The notes: generated by a model not told the origin, from the letters alone. A stretch of DNA of 64,000 nt from Burkholderiaceae bacterium (GCA_919902775.1 CAKKRJ010000010.1:1-64000); one strand, 5' to 3'. Shown: positions 7,886 to 16,643, counted from the stretch's first letter. Numbers and translations are program-made.

Positions 7886-9172
7886 TCAGAATTTCCAGCC
7901 GTATTGCACACCCAGCGATTGCTGAGACATGCGGATGGTTTCGGGTGTTTGAGACAGTGCAGAGGTGCCAGTGACACTGTTCTTGGGCGCGACCATATAG
8001 GCCAGAGTCAGATCCGATTTGTCATCCAATCGGTAGGTTGCACCCAAGGTGTAGTGGTCCGTGACAACACCAGGCGCCAGGATGTTGAAAGTGACGTTGG
8101 CACCACTGACGGGATTGCTGGTGTGGTTGTATCCCGCGCGCAGCGTCAAGCTTTGGCTGTGTTTCCACTCCACCCCCACTTTGACCACATTCACATCAGC
8201 CCAACCGAAACCTGGCCCGTTGTCCGCCCCCAAAGGACCTCCTTGGGTCATTTGGTTGCCAATGGCCTTGACCTTGCTGTAGTTGATGCGCTGGTAATCC
8301 AGCGCCAACATGACTGCTGGTGAAGCTTGTATGGAAACACCCAATGCGTAGTTTTCTGGAATGTCAAAATCACCCGCCTCGGCAAACAACTGCGCATACT
8401 TTTTGAAGCGGCTCATGTTGATTTGGGGTGAGTAAGACAAACCCCATCGGGTGGTGTCATTCACTTGCGCGGTGTAACCCACACGAACCCCCAAACCCTT
8501 GCTGGCGTCATTGCCGTTGTCCGTGGTGTTGGTGGCATAGCTACTTTGACCCGTCCACTGCGGGTTGCCGGCAAACGCCTGCAAGCCGGATGCCTTGAAC
8601 TGCTGGACCACCAGCAAAGGTGAAACGCCGACGGCACTGGTTTCGGACAATTTGTATGCAAAGGTGGGGGCCACGATCAATTGCATCAAATTGACACCCA
8701 GCTTGCTGCCGCCACAAAGCATGTTGTTTGCCGGACCACCACCCGTGCAATCAAAACCTGTCGCGTCATAGTCGGTGTTCATCCCCCCGTTGCCATAGAC
8801 AGACAAGCCAACCGCTGTAGTGGGGCTGATCTGACGGCTGTAGCCGAACTCAGGGACGACAAATGCACTGCTGCCACTTTCCACACTCCCATTCATTCCT
8901 GCCGTCTGCCCCGTGCCGCCAGTCCGGGTGGCCCCTCGCTTGGGCATGAACAGATTCGCGCCAACTTCAAAACGGTTGCCCGAGAATGCCGCCAACGCGG
9001 GGTTGTTGGCACCCGCAAAGGTATTGCCCGTCACGGCGACAGAAGCACCGCCCATGCCCAAAGACTGCATGCCATAGCCATGCGGAAAGTAGCCATCGGT
9101 CGCCCACGCAGCCGAACTAGTTGCCAGGACTGCCGCAACCACAGTCGCGCGCAATGTGTGTGTTTTTTTCAT
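7886..9172 (-). CDS. OmpP1/FadL-family outer-membrane transporter
   Basis: The 428-residue protein has a signal peptide cleaved near AWAT (residue 24). The mature N-terminus GYFPHGYGMQSLGMGGASVA has the asparagine/glycine-rich hatch typical of FadL/TodX channels (TFAGANNPA), followed by alternating beta-strand sequence and a C-terminal aromatic F for Bam recognition. The family lets hydrophobic or small organic compounds cross the outer membrane. Related porins occur near sox genes in betaproteobacteria and might pass sulfur compounds, but the substrate cannot be read from sequence. GAGGAG precedes the ATG. Confidence 0.85.
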   Translation of the reverse strand: MKKTHTLRATVVAAVLATSSAAWATDGYFPHGYGMQSLGMGGASVAVTGNTFAGANNPALAAFSGNRFEVGANLFMPKRGATRTGGTGQTAGMNGSVESGSSAFVVPEFGYSRQISPTTAVGLSVYGNGGMNTDYDATGFDCTGGGPANNMLCGGSKLGVNLMQLIVAPTFAYKLSETSAVGVSPLLVVQQFKASGLQAFAGNPQWTGQSSYATNTTDNGNDASKGLGVRVGYTAQVNDTTRWGLSYSPQINMSRFKKYAQLFAEAGDFDIPENYALGVSIQASPAVMLALDYQRINYSKVKAIGNQMTQGGPLGADNGPGFGWADVNVVKVGVEWKHSQSLTLRAGYNHTSNPVSGANVTFNILAPGVVTDHYTLGATYRLDDKSDLTLAYMVAPKNSVTGTSALSQTPETIRMSQQSLGVQYGWKF

Positions 9173-9199
9173 GCTTGTCTCCTCGTTGTTTTCAGATGA

Positions 9200-9772
9200 T
9201 CAGAACTCGCCCTTGGAGCCGCGCTCCATCATTTCCCAGATGGTGTCGCGCACGGCTTGCGCTTCTTCTTTCAGAGGAGATGGCAACTTGCGCCCCATCT
9301 TGACCATCATGTCCATGTTGAGGGTGTACATCCAAAGACCGTCTTCTTTTTCAACCACGGAGATGCGGCAAGGCAAATAGGCCGCCATGTGGGGGCTGAA
9401 ATCCACCATGCGCCGTGCCGTGGTGGGGGTGCAAAACGAATACACCGTCAGCAATTTCTGCTTTTGACCTGTACGTGCTTCGAGCTCTTTGGACAGCGGC
9501 AATGTCCCCACGTCTTTCATGTTGCGTTCAGTGGCGACTTGCTTGAGCACTTGCTCCACTTCATTGGCCGTGATCCCCGGTTTGACTTTGCGCTCCCAGG
9601 TCGTGGCCACAGCAATGTCGCCATTGCCTTCGATCCAACGATCCCACATGCGACCGGCTTCAGCCCCGGCACCTGTTTCAAGTTTTCCCAAGGTCGCGAT
9701 GGTGCCGCAACCCGTCAGCCAAACCGAACTGGCCAGTACCCCCCATTTCACCCAAGTCCAAGATGCGCGCAT
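9200..9772 (-). CDS. DUF302-domain lipoprotein
   Basis: The 190-residue protein has a lipobox WLTGC near residue 22, so the mature protein is probably a lipid-anchored periplasmic protein. The second half has the DUF302 pattern: YSFCTPTTARRMVDFSPHMAAYLPCRISVVEKEDGLWMYTLN. Two cysteines lie in the domain. DUF302 proteins are common in sulfur-oxidation loci and beside cytochromes, without a proven reaction. AAGGAG lies before the ATG. It sits 27 bp upstream of the porin gene, so the two are probably co-transcribed. Confidence 0.8.
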   Translation of the reverse strand: MRASWTWVKWGVLASSVWLTGCGTIATLGKLETGAGAEAGRMWDRWIEGNGDIAVATTWERKVKPGITANEVEQVLKQVATERNMKDVGTLPLSKELEARTGQKQKLLTVYSFCTPTTARRMVDFSPHMAAYLPCRISVVEKEDGLWMYTLNMDMMVKMGRKLPSPLKEEAQAVRDTIWEMMERGSKGEF

Positions 9773-9869
9773 GTGTTTCTCCTTCAGATGTGCTGCAAGT
9801 CAACGTGGCGTCCATGCCCATGCACTGACACCGCTTGACCTGGATCATCCAATACATAAAAAATGATAA

Positions 9870-9889
9870 ATATAGGAAATACCCTATAT
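9870..9889. promoter_or_regulatory. A+T-rich dyad upstream of the DUF302 gene
   Basis: ATATAGG and CCTATAT, spaced by 6 bp, form a perfect 7-bp inverted repeat between the small cytochrome gene and the DUF302 gene. Its geometry (arms about 7-9, spacer 6) resembles the soxC-promoter palindrome, though the bases differ. The protein that binds it is unknown. Confidence 0.35.
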
Positions 9890-9899
9890 AAGCGATGAT

Positions 9900-10232
9900 T
9901 TATTTAAATTTGTAGTGGTCTCTGTTCAACACCCCCGCCACAGCGTTGACTTCTTCGGGGAACATGCCCATGTTCAGTTCTGTGTTGCACTGCTCGACCA
10001 TCCCCCGCAACAGCCCCGCCGTGTTGATGCGCCCTTGCGGCTTGTAAATCGCACTGCCGTCACCCGGCACTTTGGATGCGTGGCATTCAACGCACTTGTG
10101 TTCTTCGATCAATTTCTGCCCCAACTTGAGGTCGGCATCTTTGAAGATGGAAGCTTGGGCGTGCAGGGCCCCAGAGGCAAGGGCCAGCAGGCTCCACACC
10201 ATGGATTTCGTGAAAATTTGCATGGGATTCAT
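9900..10232 (-). CDS. Small c-type cytochrome, single haem
   Basis: The 110-residue precursor has a signal peptide ending near LHAQA. The mature protein has CVECH for one haem, and the segment QCNTELNMGMFPEEVNAVAGVLNRDHY holds candidate Met ligands and an extra cysteine. An ATG at 10223 is an alternative start and gives a more usual signal peptide. It presumably transfers electrons in the sulfur-oxidation locus. It is not close enough to a named cytochrome to assign a symbol. Confidence 0.75.
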   Translation of the reverse strand: MNPMQIFTKSMVWSLLALASGALHAQASIFKDADLKLGQKLIEEHKCVECHASKVPGDGSAIYKPQGRINTAGLLRGMVEQCNTELNMGMFPEEVNAVAGVLNRDHYKFK

Positions 10233-10243
10233 CCAATAAAAAA

Positions 10244-10269
10244 CCGCTCCCAGGTGACCCAGGGAGCGG
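10244..10269 (-). terminator. Intrinsic terminator after the small cytochrome c gene
   Basis: CCGCTCCC and GGGAGCGG form an 8-bp stem flanked on both sides by A/T runs. On the minus strand it is followed by a U-run. It ends the transcript of the cytochrome at 10338-10646 just before the next cytochrome start. Confidence 0.75.
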
Positions 10270-10337
10270 CAAAAAAATCACAGGCACCGAAAGCGCTTTT
10301 CAACTTCGCATCCAGCTGCCTACCTTTGGAAAATGCA

Positions 10338-10646
10338 TCACTTGGCGCCAGCCAGAACCCATGCCGCCAAGGTTTTGGCATCGGCATCACTCAAAGCAGC
10401 TTGCGCGGGCATGGGGACAGGGCCCCATTTGCCAGAACCACCGGCCTTGATGCTTTTGACCAGTGTTGCCGCAGCATCTTTTTGACCTGCATACTTTTTG
10501 GCAACGTCTTGGTAGGCAGGTCCCACCACTTTCTTGTCCACGGCATGGCAGGCCATGCACGCATTTTTCTTGGCCAAATCCAAATTGGCAAAGGCAGGCG
10601 TCACAAACAACGCAGACACGGCGACAAAAGCAGAAATGAATTTCAC
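10338..10646 (-). CDS. Cytochrome c, class I (c551/c552 type)
   Basis: The 102-residue precursor has a Sec signal ending near PAFAN and a single haem motif CMACH, followed by KKVVGPAYQDVAKKYAG and the distal segment GPVPMPAQAALSDADAKTLAAWVL with the Met ligand. The start is taken as GTG at 10646 because AAGGAG lies five bases before it. The protein matches the C-terminal domain of SoxD along nearly its full length, so one may derive from the other. The likely role is periplasmic electron acceptor for SoxAX or SoxCD. Confidence 0.88.
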   Translation of the reverse strand: MKFISAFVAVSALFVTPAFANLDLAKKNACMACHAVDKKVVGPAYQDVAKKYAGQKDAAATLVKSIKAGGSGKWGPVPMPAQAALSDADAKTLAAWVLAGAK

Positions 10647-10783
10647 AAGAGCTCCTTGGGTCAAATATAAACAGCTGCTAATTTAGCGCAAAACACGGAC
10701 AAACCCAACAGATCTGCGGGCATGCCAGCTCAGGGATTTCACTGATCGAAGCACGCACAAACCACCGTTGTCATGCCGGATGT

Positions 10784-11164
10784 TCACTCAAAAGAGGTGG
10801 GTTCAGGTTTGACAACCGGCTTGCCCGCTGCCTGCCAAGCGTCAAAGCCGCCTGCGATAGAGCGGACATTCAAATAACCCATCGTCTGCATGGTTTGTGC
10901 TGCGAGTGCCGCGCGGCCACTGGTCTTGCAATACAGAACAACGTTCAGGTCGCGCGATTCGAGTACTGGCGAACCACTCAATTTGAATTCAAGCAAGCCG
11001 CGCGGCACCAACATCGCGCCGGACAGATGCCCTGCAGCAAACTCATCTGCTTCACGCACATCCAGCAAAACATCGGCCGCAAGGATCGCCTTTTCTGCGT
11101 CTTGCAGGGGAATTTCCTGTGTGTGTTTTTTGGCTTCAGTCACCAAATCATGTGCTGTTTTCAT
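10784..11164 (-). CDS. Rhodanese-domain protein, cytoplasmic
   Basis: 126 residues, one rhodanese domain: LLDVREADEFAAGHLSGAMLVPRG, then the active-site loop YCKTSGRAALAA with catalytic Cys near residue 79, then YLNVRSIAGGFDAW. It has no signal peptide, so it should act on sulfane sulfur in the cytoplasm or transfer persulfide to proteins. It lies 11 bp after a second, exported rhodanese gene, so the pair is probably one transcript serving two compartments. Confidence 0.88.
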   Translation of the reverse strand: MKTAHDLVTEAKKHTQEIPLQDAEKAILAADVLLDVREADEFAAGHLSGAMLVPRGLLEFKLSGSPVLESRDLNVVLYCKTSGRAALAAQTMQTMGYLNVRSIAGGFDAWQAAGKPVVKPEPTSFE

Positions 11165-11175
11165 CTGGATATCTT

Positions 11176-11664
11176 TCAATGTTTTGGCGCTGACACGGCC
11201 TTGAGATTCGCGTCCATGCCGCCTTTGGCTTTCCACTCGGCATAGCCGCCCTGAAGGATGCGCACATTTTCCCAACCCGCTACACGCAGGGCGAAACCGG
11301 CTTGTGCGGACAGACTGCCGGTATTGCAATAAAGCAAAACCGTCTTGTTTTTGGGAATCTGCGCCGACTGGGCCAGCACCTGCCGCCATTCGATATGAAC
11401 AGCCCCCGGAATGTGGTCTTTGCCAAATTGACTGGCATCCCGTGTATCGATGACCATCATCTTGGCGTATTCGTCTTTGGGAATTTGCTCCGAAAAAATC
11501 GTGCCGCCCCCGTAATCCACAAACTCCAGATAGGCCGACATTTCGTCCACAACCACCGCCTTGGCATCTGCGGCCCAAGCAGCATGACTGCCCCATGCGC
11601 CCAGAAACGATGCGGCGACAACGAAGACCCGATGAGCGTGCGAGATATGCATGGGGATTTCCAT
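11176..11664 (-). CDS. Periplasmic rhodanese-like protein
   Basis: The 162-residue precursor has a signal peptide (VFVVAASFLGAWGSHAAWA). The domain shows MMVIDTRDASQFGKDHIPGAVHIEW, the active loop LLYCNTGSLSAQAG with the catalytic Cys, and VRILQGGYAEW. An ATG at 11652 is an alternative start. The upstream DNA holds a half-copy of the soxC-promoter palindrome (CGAATATA at 11673-11680). It probably handles sulfane sulfur in the periplasm beside Sox. Confidence 0.85.
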   Translation of the reverse strand: MEIPMHISHAHRVFVVAASFLGAWGSHAAWAADAKAVVVDEMSAYLEFVDYGGGTIFSEQIPKDEYAKMMVIDTRDASQFGKDHIPGAVHIEWRQVLAQSAQIPKNKTVLLYCNTGSLSAQAGFALRVAGWENVRILQGGYAEWKAKGGMDANLKAVSAPKH

Positions 11665-11733
11665 AAGTTTTCACGAATATACTAAATTTTTCAATCCGGC
11701 GCGTGAATGCGCTGAAGTATCCCGGATGCCCAC

Positions 11734-12435
11734 TCAGGCCATCAGCATTTTTTCATCCAAAATTTCGTAACGCCTTCCCTGCTTGTCGCACGCTTTCAAA
11801 GCACCATCACGTACCAGGCCAGAAATTTCCCGACTCACGGTTTCCAGCTTGAGATCAAGCATGGCGCCCATGTCATCACGTGCAAAAAGAGCCGTGAATT
11901 GCGCCTGTTCAGGGTCACGCATTTTCAAGGCCAAGCTGGCCACGCGCTGGCGAGCAGAGCCAAAATTCAATTCGGCCAACCAATCATCTGCATCCTTCAA
12001 GGCTTGCTGCCACTTCTGCATCAACCTCATGTGCAAGCGTGGCGAGTTGGCAAAGAGATGGTTGATCACCGACAAAGGAATCCGGCAAACACTGACCTCC
12101 ACCATGGCAACAGCTTCACTGTCATAGCGCCCTGTCACCAAAGCCTCCAGGCCAATCACATCGCCGGGGCGCAAAACCCGAACAATGCGTTCCCGGCCGT
12201 CCATCGTGGCACGCACCAACTTCACGGTCCCACTGCGCAGCGTGTACAGCCCCTGGGCTGACTGTCCCTCGGTGTACATGACGGCGTTCGACTGAAAGCG
12301 CATGTCGTCGATCGGCGTGTGCATGTCGCTGAAGTCTTGCTCATTCAGATCAGCAAACAACGCCATGTCACGGATGCCACAACTGCGGCAATCAGAGGTG
12401 CCCTGCCAAGGGGAATCGATGCGGATGGGAATCAT
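11734..12435 (-). CDS. Crp/Fnr-family transcriptional regulator
   Basis: The 233-residue protein has a cNMP-binding-like beta-roll (residues about 30-125; EGQSAQGLYTLRSGTVKLVR) and a C-terminal winged helix with the recognition helix in LKLETVSREISGLVRDG. An N-terminal CRSCG motif resembles the start of the FNR iron-sulfur ligand set, but the later FNR cysteine of the loop is absent (IRDMALF), so a normal 4Fe-4S site is doubtful. It is placed between the thioredoxin and rhodanese genes, hence a likely local regulator responding to redox or sulfur state. Confidence 0.85.
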   Translation of the reverse strand: MIPIRIDSPWQGTSDCRSCGIRDMALFADLNEQDFSDMHTPIDDMRFQSNAVMYTEGQSAQGLYTLRSGTVKLVRATMDGRERIVRVLRPGDVIGLEALVTGRYDSEAVAMVEVSVCRIPLSVINHLFANSPRLHMRLMQKWQQALKDADDWLAELNFGSARQRVASLALKMRDPEQAQFTALFARDDMGAMLDLKLETVSREISGLVRDGALKACDKQGRRYEILDEKMLMA

Positions 12436-12505
12436 GGTCAGTGGTTAGAAATGGTGAGGGTGTGCAAAGCGCACCGCATGCGCTTCAAAGCCCGAACGAA
12501 CGCAT

Positions 12506-12991
12506 TCAAAGTGCCTGCCGACTTTTGAGCAGACGTTCGTCCAGATACGGACCGTAAAAATCGGGCAGGTAGCCACCCTCCATCCGCTCCGCTACTTCCT
12601 TGCCCCCTGGACCGAAAAACAGCAATGTCGGCGCCACAGAAATGCGCCATTGTTTGATCAACTGGTCGTGCGTGGTCGACCGACCTTGAAAATCCAACAC
12701 ACCTTGGCTGCTGCGCATGTCCAACTGAACGATGGGCTGCCCTGCCTTTTGCATCGGACTCAAATGGCTGCGGCGTGCGACCCGGCAAAAAGGACAACCC
12801 TCCAGACTCACCATGACCGTCAGTGGTTGCTTTTGCTGCAAAGCCTTGGCCAATTCGTCCTGCAAAGAGGACGGCGTCGGCAACACCGCTGGCGTGCCAG
12901 ACTGTGCCGCAACGCCTTGGGTCGCCAAGCCTGCCACCAAAAGCCAGAAATGGCGACGGCGCAAGGCAAGGTTCAAAGGGGACTCATTCAT
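12506..12991 (-). CDS. Exported thioredoxin-like protein (SoxS/SoxW-like)
   Basis: The 161-residue precursor has an N-terminal RRRHFWLLVAGLATQGVAAQ signal and one thioredoxin-fold domain with the motif EGCPFCRVARR near residue 66. The cis-Pro region is WRISVAPTLLFFGPGG. Such proteins in sox loci (SoxS or SoxW) keep the SoxY carrier cysteine reduced and active. The CPFC motif differs from the usual CGPC, so I do not choose between the two names. It is transcribed away from the sulfur transporter gene at 13178. Confidence 0.75.
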   Translation of the reverse strand: MNESPLNLALRRRHFWLLVAGLATQGVAAQSGTPAVLPTPSSLQDELAKALQQKQPLTVMVSLEGCPFCRVARRSHLSPMQKAGQPIVQLDMRSSQGVLDFQGRSTTHDQLIKQWRISVAPTLLFFGPGGKEVAERMEGGYLPDFYGPYLDERLLKSRQAL

Positions 12992-13177
12992 GGATGTCGA
13001 TCAAAAAACCAGGAAGACAGGATGCTGTTGCCGACAAGTGTAAGCAACATCAAATATAAGTGCATGTTTAATTATGAACTGGGTCGTCCGATCTCAACAC
13101 TTGACCTCTGTCAACACCGGCCCGATCTTGCCGAGTAGGATATACATCAATTAACAGTGATATATATGGAGTCTGCC

Positions 13178-14266
13178 ATGTCCATGGCCCAATGGCTAGA
13201 AACCGCCGGAAATTCCACCGTACTGGCCAGCGGTGGCGCGCTGATCGGTGGCCTGTTTGGATTTTTTGCACAGCGTTCACGCTTTTGTCTGCGCGCAGCT
13301 GTGATCGAATTTTGGCACCGCCGCTTTGGCGACAAACTGTCGGTGTGGCTGCTGGCCTTTGCCTCTGCCGTGATCGCCGTACAGCTCATGGTCTTGTTGG
13401 GCTGGCTGGACACCAACAGCGCACGCCAAATTGCCGCCACCGGCAGCCTGTCTGGTGCGCTCATCGGTGGCTTGACCTTCGGCGTCGGCATGGTCATGAC
13501 GCGAGGTTGCGCCAGCCGCTTGCTGGTGCTGTCGGCCAATGGCAATTTGCGTGCGCTGCTTTCCGGCCTGATCTTCGCGGTCACAGCGCAATCGGCACTC
13601 TCGGGTGTTTTGTCTCCTGTGCGCTTGGCCATCAGCAGCTGGTGGACTGTTTCGGGCGGCGCCCCGCGCGACTTGCTGGCCATCACCGGCCTGGGGCATG
13701 GCGCGGGTTTGGCCATGGGCGGCATCTGGTTGGTGGCCGCGCTTTATTTTTCTCTGCGCAGCCCTACTCGAAGCCTCTGGATGTGGGTGGGTGGTGTGGG
13801 AACGGGTTTGATGGTGGCCGCCGCCTGGGGCTTTAGCCAGTGGGTGGCGAGAGAATCATTTGAGCCCGTGCAAATCCAAGGTTTGACTTTCAGCGGCCCA
13901 TCCGCCGAATGGTTGATGCGCGTGGTGCAGTGGCCTTGGCCTGCGATTGGCTTTGAGTTTGGCTTGATGCCTGGCGTGTTCCTGGGGTCGCTGATCGGGG
14001 CCTGGATCGGCAAAGACTGGAAACTGGAAGGCTTCACCGATGGCTACAGCATGCGGCGCTACATCGGTGGAGCAATCCTGATGGGGTTTGGCTCGATGCT
14101 GGCGGGCGGCTGCGCCGTCGGTGCCGGCGTCACAGGTGGTGCCATTTTTGCGCTCACCGCATGGCTGAGTCTGGCCGGCATGTGGGTCGGCGCGGGACTG
14201 ACTGACCGCTGGTTGGATGGCGGCGCATCGGGCCACCAGCCAGCTTTGCAGGCCATGCCAGCCTGA
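13178..14266 (+). CDS. YeeE/YedE-family sulfur-compound transporter (SoxT/TsuA-like)
   Basis: 362 residues with about nine to ten hydrophobic segments. Three conserved cysteine motifs match the YeeE/TsuA thiosulfate channel family: RSRFCLRAA near residue 33, MTRGCASRL near 110 and LAGGCAVGAGVTGG near 310. In that family the cysteines relay thiosulfate through the membrane. The start at 13178 has GGAG before it; an ATG-rich stretch upstream is less likely. It is the only plus-strand gene within the sox locus and is divergent from the thioredoxin gene, as soxT often is. Confidence 0.88.
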   Translation: MSMAQWLETAGNSTVLASGGALIGGLFGFFAQRSRFCLRAAVIEFWHRRFGDKLSVWLLAFASAVIAVQLMVLLGWLDTNSARQIAATGSLSGALIGGLTFGVGMVMTRGCASRLLVLSANGNLRALLSGLIFAVTAQSALSGVLSPVRLAISSWWTVSGGAPRDLLAITGLGHGAGLAMGGIWLVAALYFSLRSPTRSLWMWVGGVGTGLMVAAAWGFSQWVARESFEPVQIQGLTFSGPSAEWLMRVVQWPWPAIGFEFGLMPGVFLGSLIGAWIGKDWKLEGFTDGYSMRRYIGGAILMGFGSMLAGGCAVGAGVTGGAIFALTAWLSLAGMWVGAGLTDRWLDGGASGHQPALQAMPA

Positions 14267-14295
14267 GGTTCAAACCGCCCTTCATCCAAGCCCAG

Positions 14296-14916
14296 TCACT
14301 TGCCACTCAAATACTCAGCGACAGCGGCCATTTCCAAGGGGGACATCTTGCTGGTGATCGCATGCATCACCGCATTGTCGTTGGTGCGCTCGCGTTGATG
14401 GAACTGTTTGAGTTGCGTTTCGGTATAAGCCGCATACTGACCGGCCAAACGCGGCAAGGCCTGGGTGCCCTTGGCCTCTGCGCCATGACAGCTGGCACAA
14501 GCGGCCAGGCCGCTGTATTTGTTGCCCTTGTGGTAAATGAATTTGCCCACGGCAGCCAAATCGGCGTCTTTGGGTGGCTCCACAACGGCTTTTTGTTTTT
14601 CAAAAAATTTACCCAGCGCTGCCATTTCATCGGGCGTCAGCTTGGCCACCATGTCGGCCATGGCGGTGCTCTTGCGCTTGCCATTCTTGAAGTTTTCCAG
14701 CTGCTTGGCGATGTACTCCCAATGCTGCCCCGCCAGACGAGGAAACACCTCACTCGACGACTCCCCCTCCGCCCCATGGCAGACAAAACAGGATCCGCCC
14801 ACAATTTTTTTGGCGCGCGCCTCATCAGCCTGGGCCATGGCCCAGTGCGCCTGCACAGCCACACCGAGCAGCAAGGCCGCCTGCAGCAGACGGCGCGTTG
14901 GGTTTTTATTTTTCAT
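14296..14916 (-). CDS. Dihaem cytochrome c4
   Basis: The 206-residue precursor has a signal peptide ending near AMAQA. Two cytochrome domains are seen, each with a haem motif (CFVCH near residue 43 and CASCH near 141) and the c4 repeats PRLAGQHWEYIAKQLENFKNGKR and PRLAGQYAAYTETQLKQFHQRER, each with later Met residues as axial ligands. Cytochrome c4 carries electrons to terminal oxidases, here probably from FccAB or SoxAX. It is separated from fccB by a terminator and is likely its own transcript. Confidence 0.92.
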   Translation of the reverse strand: MKNKNPTRRLLQAALLLGVAVQAHWAMAQADEARAKKIVGGSCFVCHGAEGESSSEVFPRLAGQHWEYIAKQLENFKNGKRKSTAMADMVAKLTPDEMAALGKFFEKQKAVVEPPKDADLAAVGKFIYHKGNKYSGLAACASCHGAEAKGTQALPRLAGQYAAYTETQLKQFHQRERTNDNAVMHAITSKMSPLEMAAVAEYLSGK

Positions 14917-14965
14917 GATTGACTTTGCCTTGCACTACACAGATTGAAAAAAATTGCCGAAAAAA

Positions 14966-14996
14966 AACGCCGCCAGTCTGCCGACTGCGGCGTTTT
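14966..14996 (-). terminator. Intrinsic terminator after fccB
   Basis: A long stem of AACGCCG plus CAGTC pairs with GACTG plus CGGCGTT (one bulged C, 4-nt loop) and is followed on the minus strand by a U-run. It lies 11 bp after the fccB stop. Confidence 0.85.
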
Positions 14997-15006
14997 CGAA
15001 TCAGGC

Positions 15007-16281
15007 TCACGCCAAGGTGTCAGCCCAAATGTTACGCGCCCAGGCCAGCGCATAGCGGCCTTCCAGTTCGTTGGCGGCGCTGGACACACCACCCGAGCCG
15101 GGCACCGTGAGCATGGTTTTCTTGTCGGCATCGTAGCGGTGCACACTGGCCACGTGGACGACGTCTTCCGAGCTGACAAAGCTGTAGCAGGTGTTGTTGT
15201 AAATCGGCAGAGGATTCACCTCTTTGCCCATCAACAAGGCAACGACGGCGGCAGCGCACGTCTTGCCGTGCTGGTTCGCCATGTGGCCCGACTTGGGCAT
15301 GCCAGGCGCAATCTGGATCGAATCACCCAACACGTGCACGTTTTTCGCCGCTTTGGACTCGAAGGTCAAAAAGTCAACTTCGCACCAACGCTTATTGGCC
15401 GTTGCCAGACCCGCGTTGACCGCGATATCGCCGGCCCGCATGTCGGGAATGACGTTCAGCACCTGGGCCTTGATGTCATCGTTGAACTCGAACTTCAAGG
15501 TGTTGGTGGCCGCATCCACGTCGGTCACGCGGTGCTTACCACGGTATTCCACAATGCCTTTGTAGCGCTCGGCCCAGGCCTTCTTGAACAAGGGCCCTTT
15601 GGAGGTGACATCGTCATTGGCATCCAAAATCAGCACCTTGCTCTTGGGCTTGGCCTTGCTGAAATACTCAGCCACCTGACATGCCCGCTCGTAAGGGCCG
15701 GGGGGGCAACGGTAAGGGGCCAGTGGAATCGCCAACGCATAGACACCGCCATCGGGCATGGCTTCGAGTTGTTTGCGCAAGGTCACTGTCTGCACGCCGG
15801 CTTTCCAGGCGTGCATGACTTTGTCTTTGGCACCCGCCTTGGCCATGCCGGGCAGGTTCTCCCACATGAAATCCACACCGGGCGAAACGATCAGTCGGTC
15901 ATACGCCAGCTCAGTGCCGCCGGCCAATTTGACAATGCGCTTAGCGGCATCGATCGTGTTGACGCGGTCCTTGACCACCTTGACACCATGGCGCTTGGTC
16001 AGATTGTCATACGGTGTGGTGATGTCCGCGATGGTTTTGCTGCCGCCGATCACCAGGTTGGAGATCGGACAAGAAATGAAGGCATCGTTGGGTTCCACCA
16101 GGGTGACCTGAATTTTTTGCTCAGACCACAGACGCAGGTACTTGGCGGCGGTGGCCCCCGAATACCCGCCTCCAATCACCACCACTTTGGGGCCGCTGCC
16201 GCCGCCCACCGTGGCACAACCCGAAACCAAACCCATGGCACCCAATGCGGAGCCTGTTTGCAAAAAATGACGACGTTGCAT
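15007..16281 (-). CDS. fccB: Flavocytochrome c sulfide dehydrogenase, flavoprotein subunit
   Basis: The 424-residue precursor has a Tat-like signal (QRRHFLQTGSALG). The body has an FAD-binding GGGYSGATAAKYL near residue 37, the FISCPISNLVIGG segment, YRCPPGPYERACQVAEYF and a later Cys in IYNNTCYSF; cysteines in these places form the redox disulfide of FCSD. The C-terminal domain is the FCSD/SoxF type. It oxidises sulfide or polysulfide in the periplasm and passes electrons to the FccA cytochrome encoded 11 bp upstream. AAGGAA precedes the ATG. Confidence 0.93.
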   Translation of the reverse strand: MQRRHFLQTGSALGAMGLVSGCATVGGGSGPKVVVIGGGYSGATAAKYLRLWSEQKIQVTLVEPNDAFISCPISNLVIGGSKTIADITTPYDNLTKRHGVKVVKDRVNTIDAAKRIVKLAGGTELAYDRLIVSPGVDFMWENLPGMAKAGAKDKVMHAWKAGVQTVTLRKQLEAMPDGGVYALAIPLAPYRCPPGPYERACQVAEYFSKAKPKSKVLILDANDDVTSKGPLFKKAWAERYKGIVEYRGKHRVTDVDAATNTLKFEFNDDIKAQVLNVIPDMRAGDIAVNAGLATANKRWCEVDFLTFESKAAKNVHVLGDSIQIAPGMPKSGHMANQHGKTCAAAVVALLMGKEVNPLPIYNNTCYSFVSSEDVVHVASVHRYDADKKTMLTVPGSGGVSSAANELEGRYALAWARNIWADTLA

Positions 16282-16292
16282 GGCTGTGTTCC

Positions 16293-16598
16293 TTATTTCT
16301 TTTGAGCGGCAAAGTAGCCGGCGATGGCAACGATTTGCTCGTCGGAATACCCTTTGGACAACTGGTGCATGAGCGTCGCGGGCTTGCGACCCGCCTTGAA
16401 GTCCAGCATTTTCTTGACCAGGTCATCTTTGTTGGCACCGGCCAAAGATTCCATGCCGGGTTGCGCGCGGCCATCGGTGCCGTGGCAAGCCGCACAAGAT
16501 GCGGCCCAACTGCGCACATGCGCCGGATCGACCTGGGCTTGCGCCAGGCCCGACAGCGCCACCAAGGCGGCGCCCGCCAAAGCGTATTGAATTTTCAT
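16293..16598 (-). CDS. fccA: Cytochrome c subunit of sulfide dehydrogenase
   Basis: 101-residue precursor with signal peptide ending at GLAQAQ and one haem motif CAACH near residue 35. The sequence ASCAACHGTDGRAQPGMESLAG and the C-terminal IVAIAGYFAAQ match the small FccA/SoxE cytochromes paired with fccB. GAGGAG precedes the ATG. It is the first gene of the fccAB pair. Confidence 0.88.
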   Translation of the reverse strand: MKIQYALAGAALVALSGLAQAQVDPAHVRSWAASCAACHGTDGRAQPGMESLAGANKDDLVKKMLDFKAGRKPATLMHQLSKGYSDEQIVAIAGYFAAQKK

Positions 16599-16643
16599 GA
16601 GTTCTCCTCGGTAAAAAAATAAGGATGGACAGTCACTCGACCA

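Noticed and set aside
9870..9889. Dyad ATATAGG/CCTATAT as a second copy of the soxC palindrome
   Set aside because: Arm sequences are different; only the geometry is alike, so I list it as an unassigned dyad instead.
10784..11674. 296-residue version of the rhodanese gene
   Set aside because: The added N-terminal part is frame noise over the neighbouring exported rhodanese gene. The domain starts at ATG 11164.
11734..12435. Assignment as a true FNR iron-sulfur regulator
   Set aside because: Only a CxxC remains at the N-terminus; the third loop cysteine of FNR is missing.
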